From: Caulobacteraceae bacterium
GTDB lineage: Bacteria > Pseudomonadota > Alphaproteobacteria > Caulobacterales > Caulobacteraceae
Direction: 5' to 3'
Length of the DNA: 64,000 bases
Assembly: GCA_027489335.1 (NCBI GenBank)
Contig: JAIXZX010000004.1
Coordinates: 248,001-312,000 of the forward strand
A model generated the notes under the pieces. It was given only the letters and a program-made list of their open reading frames with translations. It ran no database searches and was not told where the DNA came from. Numbering within the stretch: position 1 is the stretch's first letter; each line of letters begins with the position of its first letter. A program made the translations under genes and the position numbers. Shown here piece by piece: positions 7,445 through 16,504 of the stretch.

Positions 7445-10066
7445 TTAGTCCTGCGCCAGGGCCCTTGAGGCCAGCTCGAAGACGTTCTTGGACAGACCTT
7501 CACGTCCGACGATCCGTTCCAGCTCGGCGCGCATCAGGGCGCCCAGATCGGGGCGATAACGCCGCCAGCCGCCCAGGGGCTCCAGCAGACGGGCCGCCGT
7601 CATGGGGTTGTAGCCGTCCACCGAGAGGATCTGATCGGCCAGGAACCGGTAGCCCGCGCCACTCTCGTCGTGGAACCGCACCGGATTGCCCGCCGCGAAG
7701 GTCCCGACCAGGGCCCGCAGGCGGTTGGGGTTCTTGGGGTCGAAGGCTGGATGGGCGGTCAGGCCCAGAACGCGGCCCAGGGCGCTCTCGTCCGGCGCCC
7801 GGGCTTGCAGGGCGAACCACTTGTCGATGACCAGGGGCTCGGACTTCCAGCGCTCGTAGAAGTCGGCCAGGGCCTTCTCGAACGGTTCGCCGCCGATCTG
7901 CATGAGGGCCGAAAGACCGCCCATGGCGTCGGTCATGTTCCCGGCGGCCTCATAGTGGCCATAGGCCCGTTCGGCGTTCTCCGCGTGAGGGTCCACTGAG
8001 AGGATATCCAGGGCCATATTGCGCAGGGCCCGGCGGCCAGCGCCGGCGGCGTCGGGTGAGAACTCGCCGAGGTCCTGCAGGCCGGTGTGCAGTCGCCCCA
8101 GCTCCTCGGCCAAATGGACCGCCAGGCGCCCGCGCAGGGCGTTGCGGGCCAGATGGATGGCGGCCGGGTCGGCAGGCTGTTGGGCGAGCGCCAGCTCCGC
8201 CTCGCTGGGCAGGGAGAGCAGCAGCGCCTTGAAGGCCGGATCGGCCGCCTGGTCGGACAGGGCCCGGCCGACGGCCTCGGCGTAGCGTTCCTCGCCGACC
8301 TCATCGGGCGTCCCGGCGCTGCGGGCCAGCATCAGGTCCCGGGCCAAGTCCTGGCCGGCCTCCCAGCGGTTGAACAGGTCCGGATCGGCGGCCAGCTGGA
8401 CGTAGCGGTCCTTGGGCGCGGCGTCGGTGGTCAGCACCACCGGGGCCGAGAAGCCGCGCAGGGCCGAAAGCACCGGTTCGCGGTCGACTCCGGTCAGTGT
8501 GACGCTGGCCTTGGCGGCGTCGAGCACCACGACGGTCTCGTCGACGGCCTGACCATCCCGTTCGAAGGCGAGCGTCCGGCCTTCCCCGTCCAGAAGGCCC
8601 AGGCGCACGGGAATGGGCAGAGGTTTCTTGCTCGGCTGGCCCGGCGTCGGCGGCGTGGTCTGGGTAAGCTCGAGCTTCAGGGTACGGGCGGCGGCGTCAT
8701 AGCTGCGCCGGATGTCGACCCTTGGCGTGCCGGCCTGTTCGTACCAGTCAAAGAAGGTCGACAGGTCCTGGCCGGAGGCCTCGGCGAAGCACTCAATGAA
8801 GGCCTCCACCGTGGTGGCGTGGCCGTCCCAACGGTCGAAATAGAGGTCCATGCCCTCTCGGAACGCCTCGGCCCCGATCAGGGTCTTGAGCATACCGATG
8901 ACCTCGGAGCCCTTCTCGTAGATGGTCGCGGTGTAGAAGTTGTCGATCTTCAGATAGCTCGACGGTCGCACCGGGTGGGCGAGCGGGCCCTGATCCTCGG
9001 AGAACTGGCGGGCGCGCAGGGCCTTCACGTCCTTGATCCGCTGGACGGCGGCGCCGCGCATGTCGGCCGAGAAGCTCTGGTCGCGGAAGACGGTCAGGCC
9101 TTCCTTCAGGCACAGCTGGAACCAGTCGCGGCAGGTGATGCGGTCGCCGGTCCAGTTGTGGAAATATTCGTGGGCGACGACGCTTTCGATCCGCTCATAG
9201 TCGAAGTCGGTGGCGGTCGCCTGGTCGGCCAGCAGGAGCGAGGAGTTGAAGATGTTCAACCCCTTGTTCTCCATCGCGCCGAAATTGAAGTCGCGAACGG
9301 CGACGATCATGAACAGGTCGAGGTCGTATTCGCGGCCGAACGCCTCTTCGTCCCACTTCATGGAGCGCTTCAGCGCGTCCATGGCGTAGACGGCGCGATC
9401 GGCCATGCCCGGATCGACATAGATCCGCAGATCCACCTTGCGCCCGCTCATGGTGACGAGGCTGTCCTCCAGCACGTCGAGCTCGCCGGCGACCAGGGCG
9501 AAGAGGTAGCAGGGCTTGGGGAAGGGGTCGTTCCAGACGGCGTAGTGGCGGCCGTCCGACGTCTGACCGGACTCCATCAGATTGCCGTTGGACAGCAGGC
9601 GGTGGAACGCCTTGTCCGCCGTCATCCGCACCGTATAGCGGGCCAGCACGTCAGGCCGGTCAGGGAACCAGGTGATCTTGCGGAAGCCCTCGGCCTCGCA
9701 CTGGGTGCAGAACCGGCCGCCGGACATGTAGAGCCCGTCCAGGGAGGTATTGGCGGCCGGATCGATCTCGACCTCAGTCTCCAGGACGAACTCGGCCGGG
9801 ACATCGACGATCGTCAGATACTCTGCGTCGATGGCGAATTCGGTCTGCGCCAGGACCCGGCCGTCGATGGCCACCGAAATCGGGGTCAGCCGCTCGCCGT
9901 TCAGGATCAGAGGCTCGGCGTGCTCGCCGTTGCGGCGCAGGCTGAGCCGGGCCTTCACCCGGGTGGCGCTGGGCTTGAGGTCGAAGTCCAGATGGATCTC
10001 GTCCACCAGATAGGCCGGCGGGCGATAGTCGGACAGGCGGATCGGCTGGGGCGTTTCGGTGCGCAT
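7445..10066 (-). CDS. pepN: Aminopeptidase N, M1 zinc peptidase
   Basis: 873 aa, the size of bacterial PepN. It releases N-terminal residues from peptides in the cytoplasm. Zinc site HEYFH at residues 299-303 (H299, E300, H303) with the third ligand E322 in LKEGLTVF; the exopeptidase motif FGAMENKGLN precedes it. The N-terminal beta domain starts IRLSDYRPPAYLVDEIHLDFDL and the C-terminal helical domain ends in ELASRALAQD. ATG 10066 (MRTETPQP) was chosen over an upstream start at 10117 because the extra residues are unlike the family. It precedes the pleC-like gene on the same strand but is separated from it by a long hairpin. Confidence 0.95.
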   Translation of the reverse strand: MRTETPQPIRLSDYRPPAYLVDEIHLDFDLKPSATRVKARLSLRRNGEHAEPLILNGERLTPISVAIDGRVLAQTEFAIDAEYLTIVDVPAEFVLETEVEIDPAANTSLDGLYMSGGRFCTQCEAEGFRKITWFPDRPDVLARYTVRMTADKAFHRLLSNGNLMESGQTSDGRHYAVWNDPFPKPCYLFALVAGELDVLEDSLVTMSGRKVDLRIYVDPGMADRAVYAMDALKRSMKWDEEAFGREYDLDLFMIVAVRDFNFGAMENKGLNIFNSSLLLADQATATDFDYERIESVVAHEYFHNWTGDRITCRDWFQLCLKEGLTVFRDQSFSADMRGAAVQRIKDVKALRARQFSEDQGPLAHPVRPSSYLKIDNFYTATIYEKGSEVIGMLKTLIGAEAFREGMDLYFDRWDGHATTVEAFIECFAEASGQDLSTFFDWYEQAGTPRVDIRRSYDAAARTLKLELTQTTPPTPGQPSKKPLPIPVRLGLLDGEGRTLAFERDGQAVDETVVVLDAAKASVTLTGVDREPVLSALRGFSAPVVLTTDAAPKDRYVQLAADPDLFNRWEAGQDLARDLMLARSAGTPDEVGEERYAEAVGRALSDQAADPAFKALLLSLPSEAELALAQQPADPAAIHLARNALRGRLAVHLAEELGRLHTGLQDLGEFSPDAAGAGRRALRNMALDILSVDPHAENAERAYGHYEAAGNMTDAMGGLSALMQIGGEPFEKALADFYERWKSEPLVIDKWFALQARAPDESALGRVLGLTAHPAFDPKNPNRLRALVGTFAAGNPVRFHDESGAGYRFLADQILSVDGYNPMTAARLLEPLGGWRRYRPDLGALMRAELERIVGREGLSKNVFELASRALAQD

Positions 10067-10123
10067 GTCACCGATGTAACCCCGCCTGCGGTCCCTCGCC
10101 AGGGGGCGAGGGGCCAATCCGCC

Positions 10124-10696
10124 TCAGGCGGCGTCTTCGGCGAGGTCCGGCTGGGCTTCAGCGGCGGCGGGGATTTGCTGCAGGAAGCGGTCGACCTTGC
10201 GAGCTTCCTCGGCCAGGCGGCGGATCTCGGGCGGCGCGTCGTCTGGCGCCTCGTCCACCAGGGCCGACAGATGGCGCGCGATGGACAGCAGCCGTCGCGA
10301 CGAGGTGATCAGCCGGGCCTGGAACTCGATCTTCAGCGGGTCGCGGTCATATTCGGCGCCGGGCACCCGCCAGCCGCCCCAGTCATTGGCGTCGGTGACC
10401 ACCACCGGATAGGTGCCGGGGTAGGGATGATGGGCGCAGTCATCCGGCTGCTGCCACTTGTTGCGGGCCCGCAGGAGGCGCCAGCTGGGCTCGTCGTCGT
10501 TCACGAGTTCGTGGCTCGATTGCTCGGCGCGCAGCTCATGGGCGTGGAAGTCGCGGCCCAGGCCCACATCGTAGGTCACGCGCACGGGCTCATCGAATCC
10601 CCGGGCCCAGACGGGCACGATCTTCTCGATCACCGCCCAGGCGCCGACGCTTTCGACCCACACCTTTTGATTACGTTGGAAGACAGCCTTGGCCAT
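10124..10696 (-). CDS. Conserved hypothetical protein
   Basis: 190 aa, soluble, no signal peptide. The N-terminal MAKAVFQRNQKVWVESVGAW and a following beta-rich region with several W and H residues suggest a small SH3-like or beta-barrel fold; residues about 130-190 are helical with R/A/E and an acidic end. GC content and codon use are like the neighbours, so it is a real gene. I do not recognise the family and give no function. ATG 10696 was chosen; GTG 10702 would add two residues. It lies 57 bp upstream of pepN on the same strand and may share its transcript. Confidence 0.7.
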   Translation of the reverse strand: MAKAVFQRNQKVWVESVGAWAVIEKIVPVWARGFDEPVRVTYDVGLGRDFHAHELRAEQSSHELVNDDEPSWRLLRARNKWQQPDDCAHHPYPGTYPVVVTDANDWGGWRVPGAEYDRDPLKIEFQARLITSSRRLLSIARHLSALVDEAPDDAPPEIRRLAEEARKVDRFLQQIPAAAEAQPDLAEDAA

Positions 10697-10741
10697 ACGC
10701 ACCCACCGATACTTGTTTCAGCCCATAAGACCCTGAAATCC

Positions 10742-10756
10742 TTGACGCGAGGTCAA
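10742..10756. promoter_or_regulatory. Inverted repeat in divergent promoter region
   Basis: TTGAC-GCGAG-GTCAA between the divergent hypothetical gene (10696, minus) and the acyl-CoA dehydrogenase operon (10838, plus). Either arm could be a -35 element, but no convincing -10 lies at 16-18 bases on either strand, so an operator is as likely. A second short repeat GTTTCC-AG-GGAAAC follows near 10790. Confidence 0.35.
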
Positions 10757-10837
10757 TCTTTCCACGCCCGCTGCGATGCGTATGGTGGGGTTTCCAGGGA
10801 AACGCAGACGCCGTGAACACGGCGGGACAAGACGGGC

Positions 10838-11956
10838 ATGAATTTCGATTTTTCCGACGACCAGAAGTTTCTGAAGAACGAGGCGCGAAAGTTCCTCGAG
10901 GCCCAGTGCCCGACAAGCCGGGTGCGCAAGGTCCTGGACGAGGACGCGAAGTCCTATGACGAGGACCTCTGGAAGGCGGTGGGCGAGCAGGGCTGGCTCG
11001 GCGCGGCCATTCCCGAGGAGTATAACGGCCTGGGCCTGGGGCGGCTGGAGTTGTGCGTGATCGCCGAGGAGCTGGGCCGCGCGGTGGCGCCGATCCCCTT
11101 CGCCTCCACGGTCTATTTCCTCGCCGAAGCCATCATGCTGGCCGGCTCTGAGGAGCAGAAGGCCTATCTTTTGCCGCGCATCGCCGCCGGCGAGGTCATC
11201 GGCGCCATGGCGGTGTCTGAAGGGCCAGGCGTCACCACCGCCTCGACCCTGCAGGCCACGGTCGAGGGCGGAAAGCTCAACGGCGTCAAGCTGCCGGTGA
11301 CGGACGGCGACATCGCCAACGTCGCCCTGGTGCTGGCCAAGGAGAACGGCAAGCCTGGCCTTTACCTGGCTGACCTCACCGACCCTTCGGCGACCTGCGA
11401 GGCGCTGAAGACCCTGGATCCCACCCGCGACGCCGCGCGCCTGACCTTCAAGGACGCGCCGGTCCGGCGCCTGGGCGAGGCCGGCCAGGGCTTCGAGCTG
11501 CTCGAGCAGATCAATGACCGCGCCGCGGTCCTGCTGGCCTTCGAACAGTGCGGCGGCGCCGACCGCTGCCTGGAGATGGCGAAGTCCTACGCCCTGGAGC
11601 GCTACGCCTTCGGCCGGGTGATCGGCTCCTACCAGGCCATCAAGCACAAGCTGGCCGACATCTATGTGAAGAACGAACTGGCCCGCTCCAACGCCTATTA
11701 CGGCGCCTGGGCGCTCAACACCGATGCGCCGGAGCTGCCGGTGGCCGCCAGCGCCGCGCGGATCGCCGGCTCAGAGGCCTACTGGTTCGCCTCGAAGGAA
11801 AACATCCAGACCCACGGTGGCATCGGCTTCACCTGGGAGATGGATTGCCATCTGCACTACCGGCGCTCGCGCCAACTTTCCCTCGTGGCGGGCGCGCCGC
11901 GGGTCTGGAAGGAACGGCTGGTCAGCCAGCTCGAACGTCGTAACGCCGCCGCCTGA
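10838..11956 (+). CDS. Acyl-CoA dehydrogenase, subunit 1 of a pair
   Basis: 372 aa FAD enzyme family. The N-terminal helical domain (MNFDFSDDQKFLKNEARKFL), beta domain and C-terminal four-helix domain are present (ALERYAFGRVIGSYQAIKHKLADI, THGGIGFTWEMDCHLHYRR). The usual C-terminal catalytic motif Y-E-G-T is absent; the position reads RSRQLSLVAG. Fifteen bases downstream is a second, different acyl-CoA dehydrogenase in the same direction. Such adjacent 370/410-residue pairs form alpha2beta2 heterotetramers in actinobacterial steroid and branched-chain acyl-CoA oxidation, where only one subunit supplies each active-site part. The same is likely here; the substrate cannot be read from sequence. 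Confidence 0.86.
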   Translation: MNFDFSDDQKFLKNEARKFLEAQCPTSRVRKVLDEDAKSYDEDLWKAVGEQGWLGAAIPEEYNGLGLGRLELCVIAEELGRAVAPIPFASTVYFLAEAIMLAGSEEQKAYLLPRIAAGEVIGAMAVSEGPGVTTASTLQATVEGGKLNGVKLPVTDGDIANVALVLAKENGKPGLYLADLTDPSATCEALKTLDPTRDAARLTFKDAPVRRLGEAGQGFELLEQINDRAAVLLAFEQCGGADRCLEMAKSYALERYAFGRVIGSYQAIKHKLADIYVKNELARSNAYYGAWALNTDAPELPVAASAARIAGSEAYWFASKENIQTHGGIGFTWEMDCHLHYRRSRQLSLVAGAPRVWKERLVSQLERRNAAA

Positions 11957-11970
11957 AAGGGATCCTGATC

Positions 11971-13206
11971 ATGGACTTCAAAGACACCCCCGAAGAGGCC
12001 GCCTATCGCCAGCAGGTGCGCGAATGGCTCGCCGCCAATGCGCCCAAGAAGCGTGAAGGCGAACCCGACCCGCTGGGCGAATCCAGTGACGGCCTGGCCG
12101 CTTCCAAGGCCTGGCAGGCCAAGAAGGCCGCCGCCGGCTATGCCTGCATCACCTGGCCCAAGGAATGGGGCGGGCAGGGCGGCAATCCCATCCAGCAGGT
12201 GATCTTCGGCCAGGAAGAGTCGGCCTACCCGACCCCGGGCAATCCGTTCCAGATCGGCCTGGGCATGTGCGTGCCTACGGTGATGACCTTCGCCGATGAG
12301 GACACCAAGAAGCGCTTCGTCGGTCCCGCCATCCGCGGCGAGGAGATCTGGTGCCAGCTCTTTTCCGAACCCTCAGGCGGCTCCGACGTGGCCGGCGCCC
12401 GCACCCGGGCCGAGCGCGCGCCGGACGGCTCGGGCGACTGGATCATCAATGGTCAGAAGGTGTGGACCACCGGGGCCCAGTTCTCCGATTTCGGCATCGT
12501 CATCTGCCGCACCAATCCGGACGCGCCCAAGCACAAGGGCATGACCATGTTCTGGATCGACATGAAGGATCCAGGTGTCGAGGTGCGGCCGATCCACCAG
12601 ATGTCGGGCGGTTCGGGCTTCAACGAGGTCTTCTTCACCGACCTGCGGGTCAAGGACAGCCAGCGCCTCGGCGCCGTCGATGACGGCTGGCGGGTTTCGC
12701 TGGTCACCCTGATGAACGAGCGTCTGGCCGTGGGCGGCGCGTCGGGCGCCGGCTGGAGCGCCTTCCTGGAATCGGCCCGCCAGACCCCGGGTCTCGACGG
12801 CGGGGCGGCCATCAAGGACCAGGCCCTGCGAGAGAAGTTGGCGGACTGGTACGTCCAGGCCGAGGGGCTCAAGCACACCCGCAACCGGACCATGACGGCT
12901 CTGTCCAAGGGTGAGACGCCGGGGCCGGAAAGCTCCATCGGCAAGATCATCTCGGCCGTGCAGATGCAGGAGCTGGCCAATTCGGCCGTTGAGATGCTGG
13001 ACCAGTACGGGATCATCAACGACCCGTCGCTGGCCCCCCTGCGCGGCGCCTTCCAGGCCTCGCTGATGTCGGCCCCGGGCATGCGGATCGCCGGCGGCAC
13101 TGACGAGATCCTGCGCAACATCATCGCCGAGCGCGTGCTCGGCCTGCCCGGCGACATCCGGGTGGACAAGGACGTGGCGTTCAAGGACCTGCCCACCGGA
13201 CGGTAG
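11971..13206 (+). CDS. Acyl-CoA dehydrogenase, subunit 2 of a pair
   Basis: 411 aa. N-terminal MDFKDTPEEAAYRQQVREWL, the central WCQLFSEPSGGSDVAGARTR and GQKVWTTGAQ segments (flavin and acyl-chain contacts), and C-terminal RIAGGTDEILRNIIAERVLG place it in the long-chain/steroid-type branch. The spacing of 14 bases to the upstream subunit gene and a ribosome site overlapping that spacer (AAAGGGATCCTG) indicate one operon. It probably oxidises an acyl-CoA to the trans-2-enoyl-CoA with electrons passing to ETF. A GC-rich hairpin ends the unit at 13214. Confidence 0.88.
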   Translation: MDFKDTPEEAAYRQQVREWLAANAPKKREGEPDPLGESSDGLAASKAWQAKKAAAGYACITWPKEWGGQGGNPIQQVIFGQEESAYPTPGNPFQIGLGMCVPTVMTFADEDTKKRFVGPAIRGEEIWCQLFSEPSGGSDVAGARTRAERAPDGSGDWIINGQKVWTTGAQFSDFGIVICRTNPDAPKHKGMTMFWIDMKDPGVEVRPIHQMSGGSGFNEVFFTDLRVKDSQRLGAVDDGWRVSLVTLMNERLAVGGASGAGWSAFLESARQTPGLDGGAAIKDQALREKLADWYVQAEGLKHTRNRTMTALSKGETPGPESSIGKIISAVQMQELANSAVEMLDQYGIINDPSLAPLRGAFQASLMSAPGMRIAGGTDEILRNIIAERVLGLPGDIRVDKDVAFKDLPTGR

Positions 13207-13213
13207 GTGGGGA

Positions 13214-13242
13214 AGGGCGGGGCTGCTGCGCGGTCCCGCCCT
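13214..13242. terminator. Hairpin between convergent genes
   Basis: AGGGCGGG (13214-13221) and CCCGCCCT (13235-13242) with a 13-base loop, directly after the dehydrogenase operon and before the end of the opposite glycosyltransferase gene. It could serve both strands. No T-tract follows. Confidence 0.5.
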
Positions 13243-13250
13243 GTCCGCGA

Positions 13251-14504
13251 TCAGGCGCTCAGGGCCAGGGGGCTGGGCGCCAAGGCGCCTCTGGCCAGAC
13301 GGCCATAGAGGGCGGTCAGACCCATGAAGGTCGCATCCCAGCCGTGCCGCGTCTCAGCCCGTTGGCGCGCCGCTGTGGAAACGTGGTCGAGGTCGCGGCC
13401 GAACAGCGCCTCGATCGCCTCCGCCAGATGGTCGGGACTGGCGCTCTGCGACCGCTGGCCGATGGCCTCGTCGATCAGCTCGCCGACCCCGCCTCGCCGG
13501 GGCCCAACCACCGGGGTTCCCGAAGCCAAGGCCTCGAGCACGGCTAGGCCGAAGGGTTCGTTCTCATTGGCGTGCAGGAAGACGTCAGCGCTGGCGATGA
13601 TCTTGGCCAGGGCGCCGGTGTCGCGCTCATAGTCCAGGGCGATCACCTGGTCGGAGGCGCGCGCGTCGCGGCCGGCGCCGACCAGCAGGAGCCGATAGGG
13701 ATCGCCCAGGCGCTCCACCGCCTCGATCATCGCCTCGATGTTCTTCTCCCGCGCCGCGCGGCCAGCGAAAACCAGAAGGCGGGTCGACGCCGGCAGCTCC
13801 AGCCGTCGCAGCAGGCCAGACCGGTCGGCCAGCGCCGGGTGGAAGCGGTCGAGATCCACCCCTAACGGCTGAACCAGGACGTCCTCCACGCCGGCGTCGG
13901 CCAGTCTGCCGGCCATGTGGCGGCTGGGCGCCACCACGGCGTCAAACCGCGCGAAGGTCTCGGCCCATTGCCGCCGCGCCGGCGCGCGGGCCCATTCGCC
14001 CAGATGCAGCGCCGCCAGCGCCGCGGCGTCCGTGTGACAGAACCCCACCACCGGCCGGCCCAGGACCTGTCCCGCCTCCAGGGCGGCCAGGCCCGGGACA
14101 AACACGTCGCCGGCCTCGATGACGTCCGGCGAGAGGTCCGTGATGACATCGGCCCACTTGCTCAGGCTTGCGGGCATCCGATAGCCGTCGCCGAAGGGCA
14201 GGCGGGCGGCGGCGATGGTCACGTGTCTATCGGGGCCGCGCTCTGTACGGGGGCCCGGGGCCACGATCGTATGGGTGATGTCTGGCCGGCGGGCGTCCAG
14301 CCAGGCGCGCTTGGCCAGCAGGTAGCGCTTCACCCCGCCCGAGCGGGGCGCATACATCATGGTGACGTCCACCAGATGAAGCCCCTGTCCTGACGCGGGC
14401 GGTCGCCGGTCGCGACCGCGCCAGAACGCCTTGACCTGCTCTGTAGCCTGCTCCTGAAACACCCTTGCCACCTCGTGCGACACACCAGCCTCGACTGGGG
14501 ACAC
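13251..14504 (-). CDS. Glycosyltransferase, family 4 type (GT-B)
   Basis: 417 aa. Two Rossmann-like halves: the N-terminal one has APRSGGVKRYLLAKR (acceptor-side glycine loop) and the C-terminal one has LLVFAGRAAREKNIE followed by ENEPFGLAVLEALASGTPVV, the E-x7-E nucleotide-sugar motif of retaining GT4 enzymes. It probably transfers a sugar in envelope or exopolysaccharide synthesis; donor and acceptor are unknown. The start is GTG 14504 with no strong ribosome site, so GTGs a few codons later are possible. It lies 34 bp after the VWA-protein gene on the same strand. Confidence 0.85.
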   Translation of the reverse strand: MSPVEAGVSHEVARVFQEQATEQVKAFWRGRDRRPPASGQGLHLVDVTMMYAPRSGGVKRYLLAKRAWLDARRPDITHTIVAPGPRTERGPDRHVTIAAARLPFGDGYRMPASLSKWADVITDLSPDVIEAGDVFVPGLAALEAGQVLGRPVVGFCHTDAAALAALHLGEWARAPARRQWAETFARFDAVVAPSRHMAGRLADAGVEDVLVQPLGVDLDRFHPALADRSGLLRRLELPASTRLLVFAGRAAREKNIEAMIEAVERLGDPYRLLLVGAGRDARASDQVIALDYERDTGALAKIIASADVFLHANENEPFGLAVLEALASGTPVVGPRRGGVGELIDEAIGQRSQSASPDHLAEAIEALFGRDLDHVSTAARQRAETRHGWDATFMGLTALYGRLARGALAPSPLALSA

Positions 14505-14538
14505 AACGGACGGTCCGGGGCTTTCGATCCTCGCAGAC

Positions 14539-16275
14539 TTAGTGTCCCTGAGGCCTCACATGGGCGTCGGCGGCGCTTTGCACCAGGGTGACGAACTCAG
14601 CGCGGTCGCCGTCAGGATCTCGCCCGCGTGCGCCCTGGGCCAGGGCCTCGATCTCGTCCCAGCCGAAGCGGTCCGACACCCAGGGATCTCCGCGCAGCTT
14701 CTGACCGAAGGCCGCGACCGCCAGCGCCCAACGGGTGGATTCCGGCGCAGACGCCAGGCTGGCCGCCCGATCCCGGCGGGTGACCGGCCGGGTCATCAGC
14801 TCCGAGGTTCCGCCTCCCGGGGGCTGGTGGCGCACCTTGATGTAGGCCAGTTCCTGTCCCTGACCCTGGGGGCGGGGCTCGGTCTGATAGCGCAGAGGAT
14901 CGACCGAGCCCCGCGCGCCGGCGGGCGTGATCTCATAGAGCGCGGTGACCGAGGCGCCCGAGCCGACCTCGCCGGCGTCCACCTGGTCGTTGTTGAAGTC
15001 CTCGCGGTTCAGAAGCCGCGTTTCATAGCCGATCAGCCGGTATTCGCTTACCTGGGCGGGATTGAACTCCACCTGGATCTTCACGTCCTGGGCGATGGGG
15101 AACATGGCGGCGGGAAGGTCGCGCAGGAACAGGCGCCGCGCCTCGGCCAGGGTGTCGATATAGGCCGCCGTCCCGTTCCCGTTCTGGGCCAGGGTCTGCA
15201 TCATCTGGTCGTTATAATTGCCGCGGCCAAAGCCATAGACCGACAGATAGACGCCGCTGCGGCGCTTCTCGGCCACGAAGTCCTCCATGCGGGCGGGGTC
15301 CGACAGGCCGACATTGAAGTCGCCGTCCGTCATCAGGATGACCCGGTTGATCGCCTTGGGATCGAAATTCTGCTGGGCCAGATCATAGGCCAGCGCCAGC
15401 CCTTCGCCTCCGGCGGTGGACCCACCCGCCGACAGGGCGGTCAGCGCGCACCGCATCATCAGCTTCTGCCGCCCGTCGGTGGGCGCCAGGACCGCGCCGG
15501 CCGAACCGGCATAGGCCACCATCGCCACCCGATCCTCCGGCCCCAGCTGGTCGATCAGCACATTCATCGCCTTGCGGGCCAGGGGCAGGCGGTCGGGGCT
15601 CTCCATCGAGCCCGATGTGTCGATCAGAAAGACCAGGTTGAGCGGCGGCTGTTCGGAGGTGGGGAGCTCATATCCCTGCAGGCCGATATGCAGGATCTCC
15701 CGATCCTGTGACCAGGGGGAGGGGACGACGCTGACGCTGGTGGCGAAGGGGCGCTGGCGGGTCGTGGGCCGCTGATAGCCATAGTCGAAATAGTTGATCA
15801 GCTCTTCCACCCGCACGGCGTCGGTGGGCGGTCGCTCCCCATCATTCAGGAACCGCCGGACATTGGCGTAGCTGGCGGTGTCCACATCGATGGAGAAGGT
15901 GGAGACGGGCTCCTCCGCCGTCCGCTTCACCGGATTGGCCGTGGCCTCGGGATAGCGCTCGGTGTCGACGCTCACCATTGGCAGCCCAGATCCATAGGCG
16001 GCGGAGATCGCCGCGCGCCCCTGCAGGGCCATTGCGGGGCTGGGTGGTGGTGGCGTCGGCGCGCTCATCATAGGCGCGGCCATGCCCGGCGGCGGCGGGG
16101 AGCCGGTCGCCCAAAGACCACGCGGTTCTCTCTCTCGGAAGCCCAGACGGGCGCAGGCCGCCGCAGTGGGCTCGCCGTCAAGCGGTCCGCGTGGCGCGGC
16201 GCTCGCAACGGGCGGCGCGGCCATCAGGGCGACCAGGCTGAGGGTGAGAAGATTGCGAATCGCCGCTGTCGCCAT
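14539..16275 (-). CDS. VWA domain protein with signal peptide (YfbK-like)
   Basis: 578 aa. Start ATG 16275 gives a signal peptide (MATAAIRNLLTLSLVALMAA, cut after VASA). A proline-rich linker is followed by the N-terminal YfbK-like domain with FSIDVDTASYANVRRFLNDG, and a von Willebrand A domain whose MIDAS motif is D219-T-S-G-S223. The C-terminal part resembles the DUF3520 region that accompanies such domains. Proteins of this family are periplasmic or surface-attached and bind partners through the metal site; the exact role is unknown. Upstream extension to 16386 is not supported. Divergent from the Sel1 lipoprotein gene. Confidence 0.85.
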   Translation of the reverse strand: MATAAIRNLLTLSLVALMAAPPVASAAPRGPLDGEPTAAACARLGFREREPRGLWATGSPPPPGMAAPMMSAPTPPPPSPAMALQGRAAISAAYGSGLPMVSVDTERYPEATANPVKRTAEEPVSTFSIDVDTASYANVRRFLNDGERPPTDAVRVEELINYFDYGYQRPTTRQRPFATSVSVVPSPWSQDREILHIGLQGYELPTSEQPPLNLVFLIDTSGSMESPDRLPLARKAMNVLIDQLGPEDRVAMVAYAGSAGAVLAPTDGRQKLMMRCALTALSAGGSTAGGEGLALAYDLAQQNFDPKAINRVILMTDGDFNVGLSDPARMEDFVAEKRRSGVYLSVYGFGRGNYNDQMMQTLAQNGNGTAAYIDTLAEARRLFLRDLPAAMFPIAQDVKIQVEFNPAQVSEYRLIGYETRLLNREDFNNDQVDAGEVGSGASVTALYEITPAGARGSVDPLRYQTEPRPQGQGQELAYIKVRHQPPGGGTSELMTRPVTRRDRAASLASAPESTRWALAVAAFGQKLRGDPWVSDRFGWDEIEALAQGARGRDPDGDRAEFVTLVQSAADAHVRPQGH

Positions 16276-16403
16276 GTGCGGAGTCCCTGTTCTCGAAGCG
16301 TCCCTGTGGGTCAGCTTGGCTTTGCGACTAAGGCGAAAGCTGGACAAACCCCGTTCCATGAACGGGAAAAGACAGAGCCGTAACAAGTGAGCCGGATTCT
16401 CCG

Positions 16404-16427
16404 GTCAAGCTTTGAGGTAAGCTTGAC
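16404..16427. promoter_or_regulatory. Inverted repeat between divergent genes
   Basis: GTCAAGCTT-TGAGGT-AAGCTTGAC: two perfect 9-base arms with a 6-base centre. The right arm contains TTGACA (16423-16428), which could be a -35 element for the Sel1 lipoprotein gene. A regulator bound here would control one or both divergent units. The binding protein is not known. Confidence 0.5.
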
Positions 16428-16466
16428 AGAGGCGCTCCTCGCACGGCTACTGCCCAGGTTAAAATT

Positions 16467-16474
16467 ATGGTTAA
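16467..16474 (-). promoter_or_regulatory. Possible CtrA half-site
   Basis: Reads TTAACCAT on the minus strand, the 8-base form of the Caulobacter cell-cycle regulator CtrA site. A TTAA-N8-TTAAC arrangement surrounds it (16459-16475); the canonical spacing is N7, so this is a weak match. It lies 30 bases before the Sel1 lipoprotein start. Confidence 0.35.
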
Positions 16475-16504
16475 CGCGCTCTGAATGTGGGGGAGCAACG
16501 GGCC

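Noticed and set aside
8087..10816. 909-codon plus-strand open frame opposite pepN
   Set aside because: Antisense to the clear M1 peptidase with intact zinc motif; composition (V, G, Q, H) is the mirror of the real codons.
16459..16475. Full CtrA box TTAA-N7-TTAA
   Set aside because: The two TTAA words are separated by 8, not 7, bases; only the 8-base half-site form is kept as a low-confidence feature.
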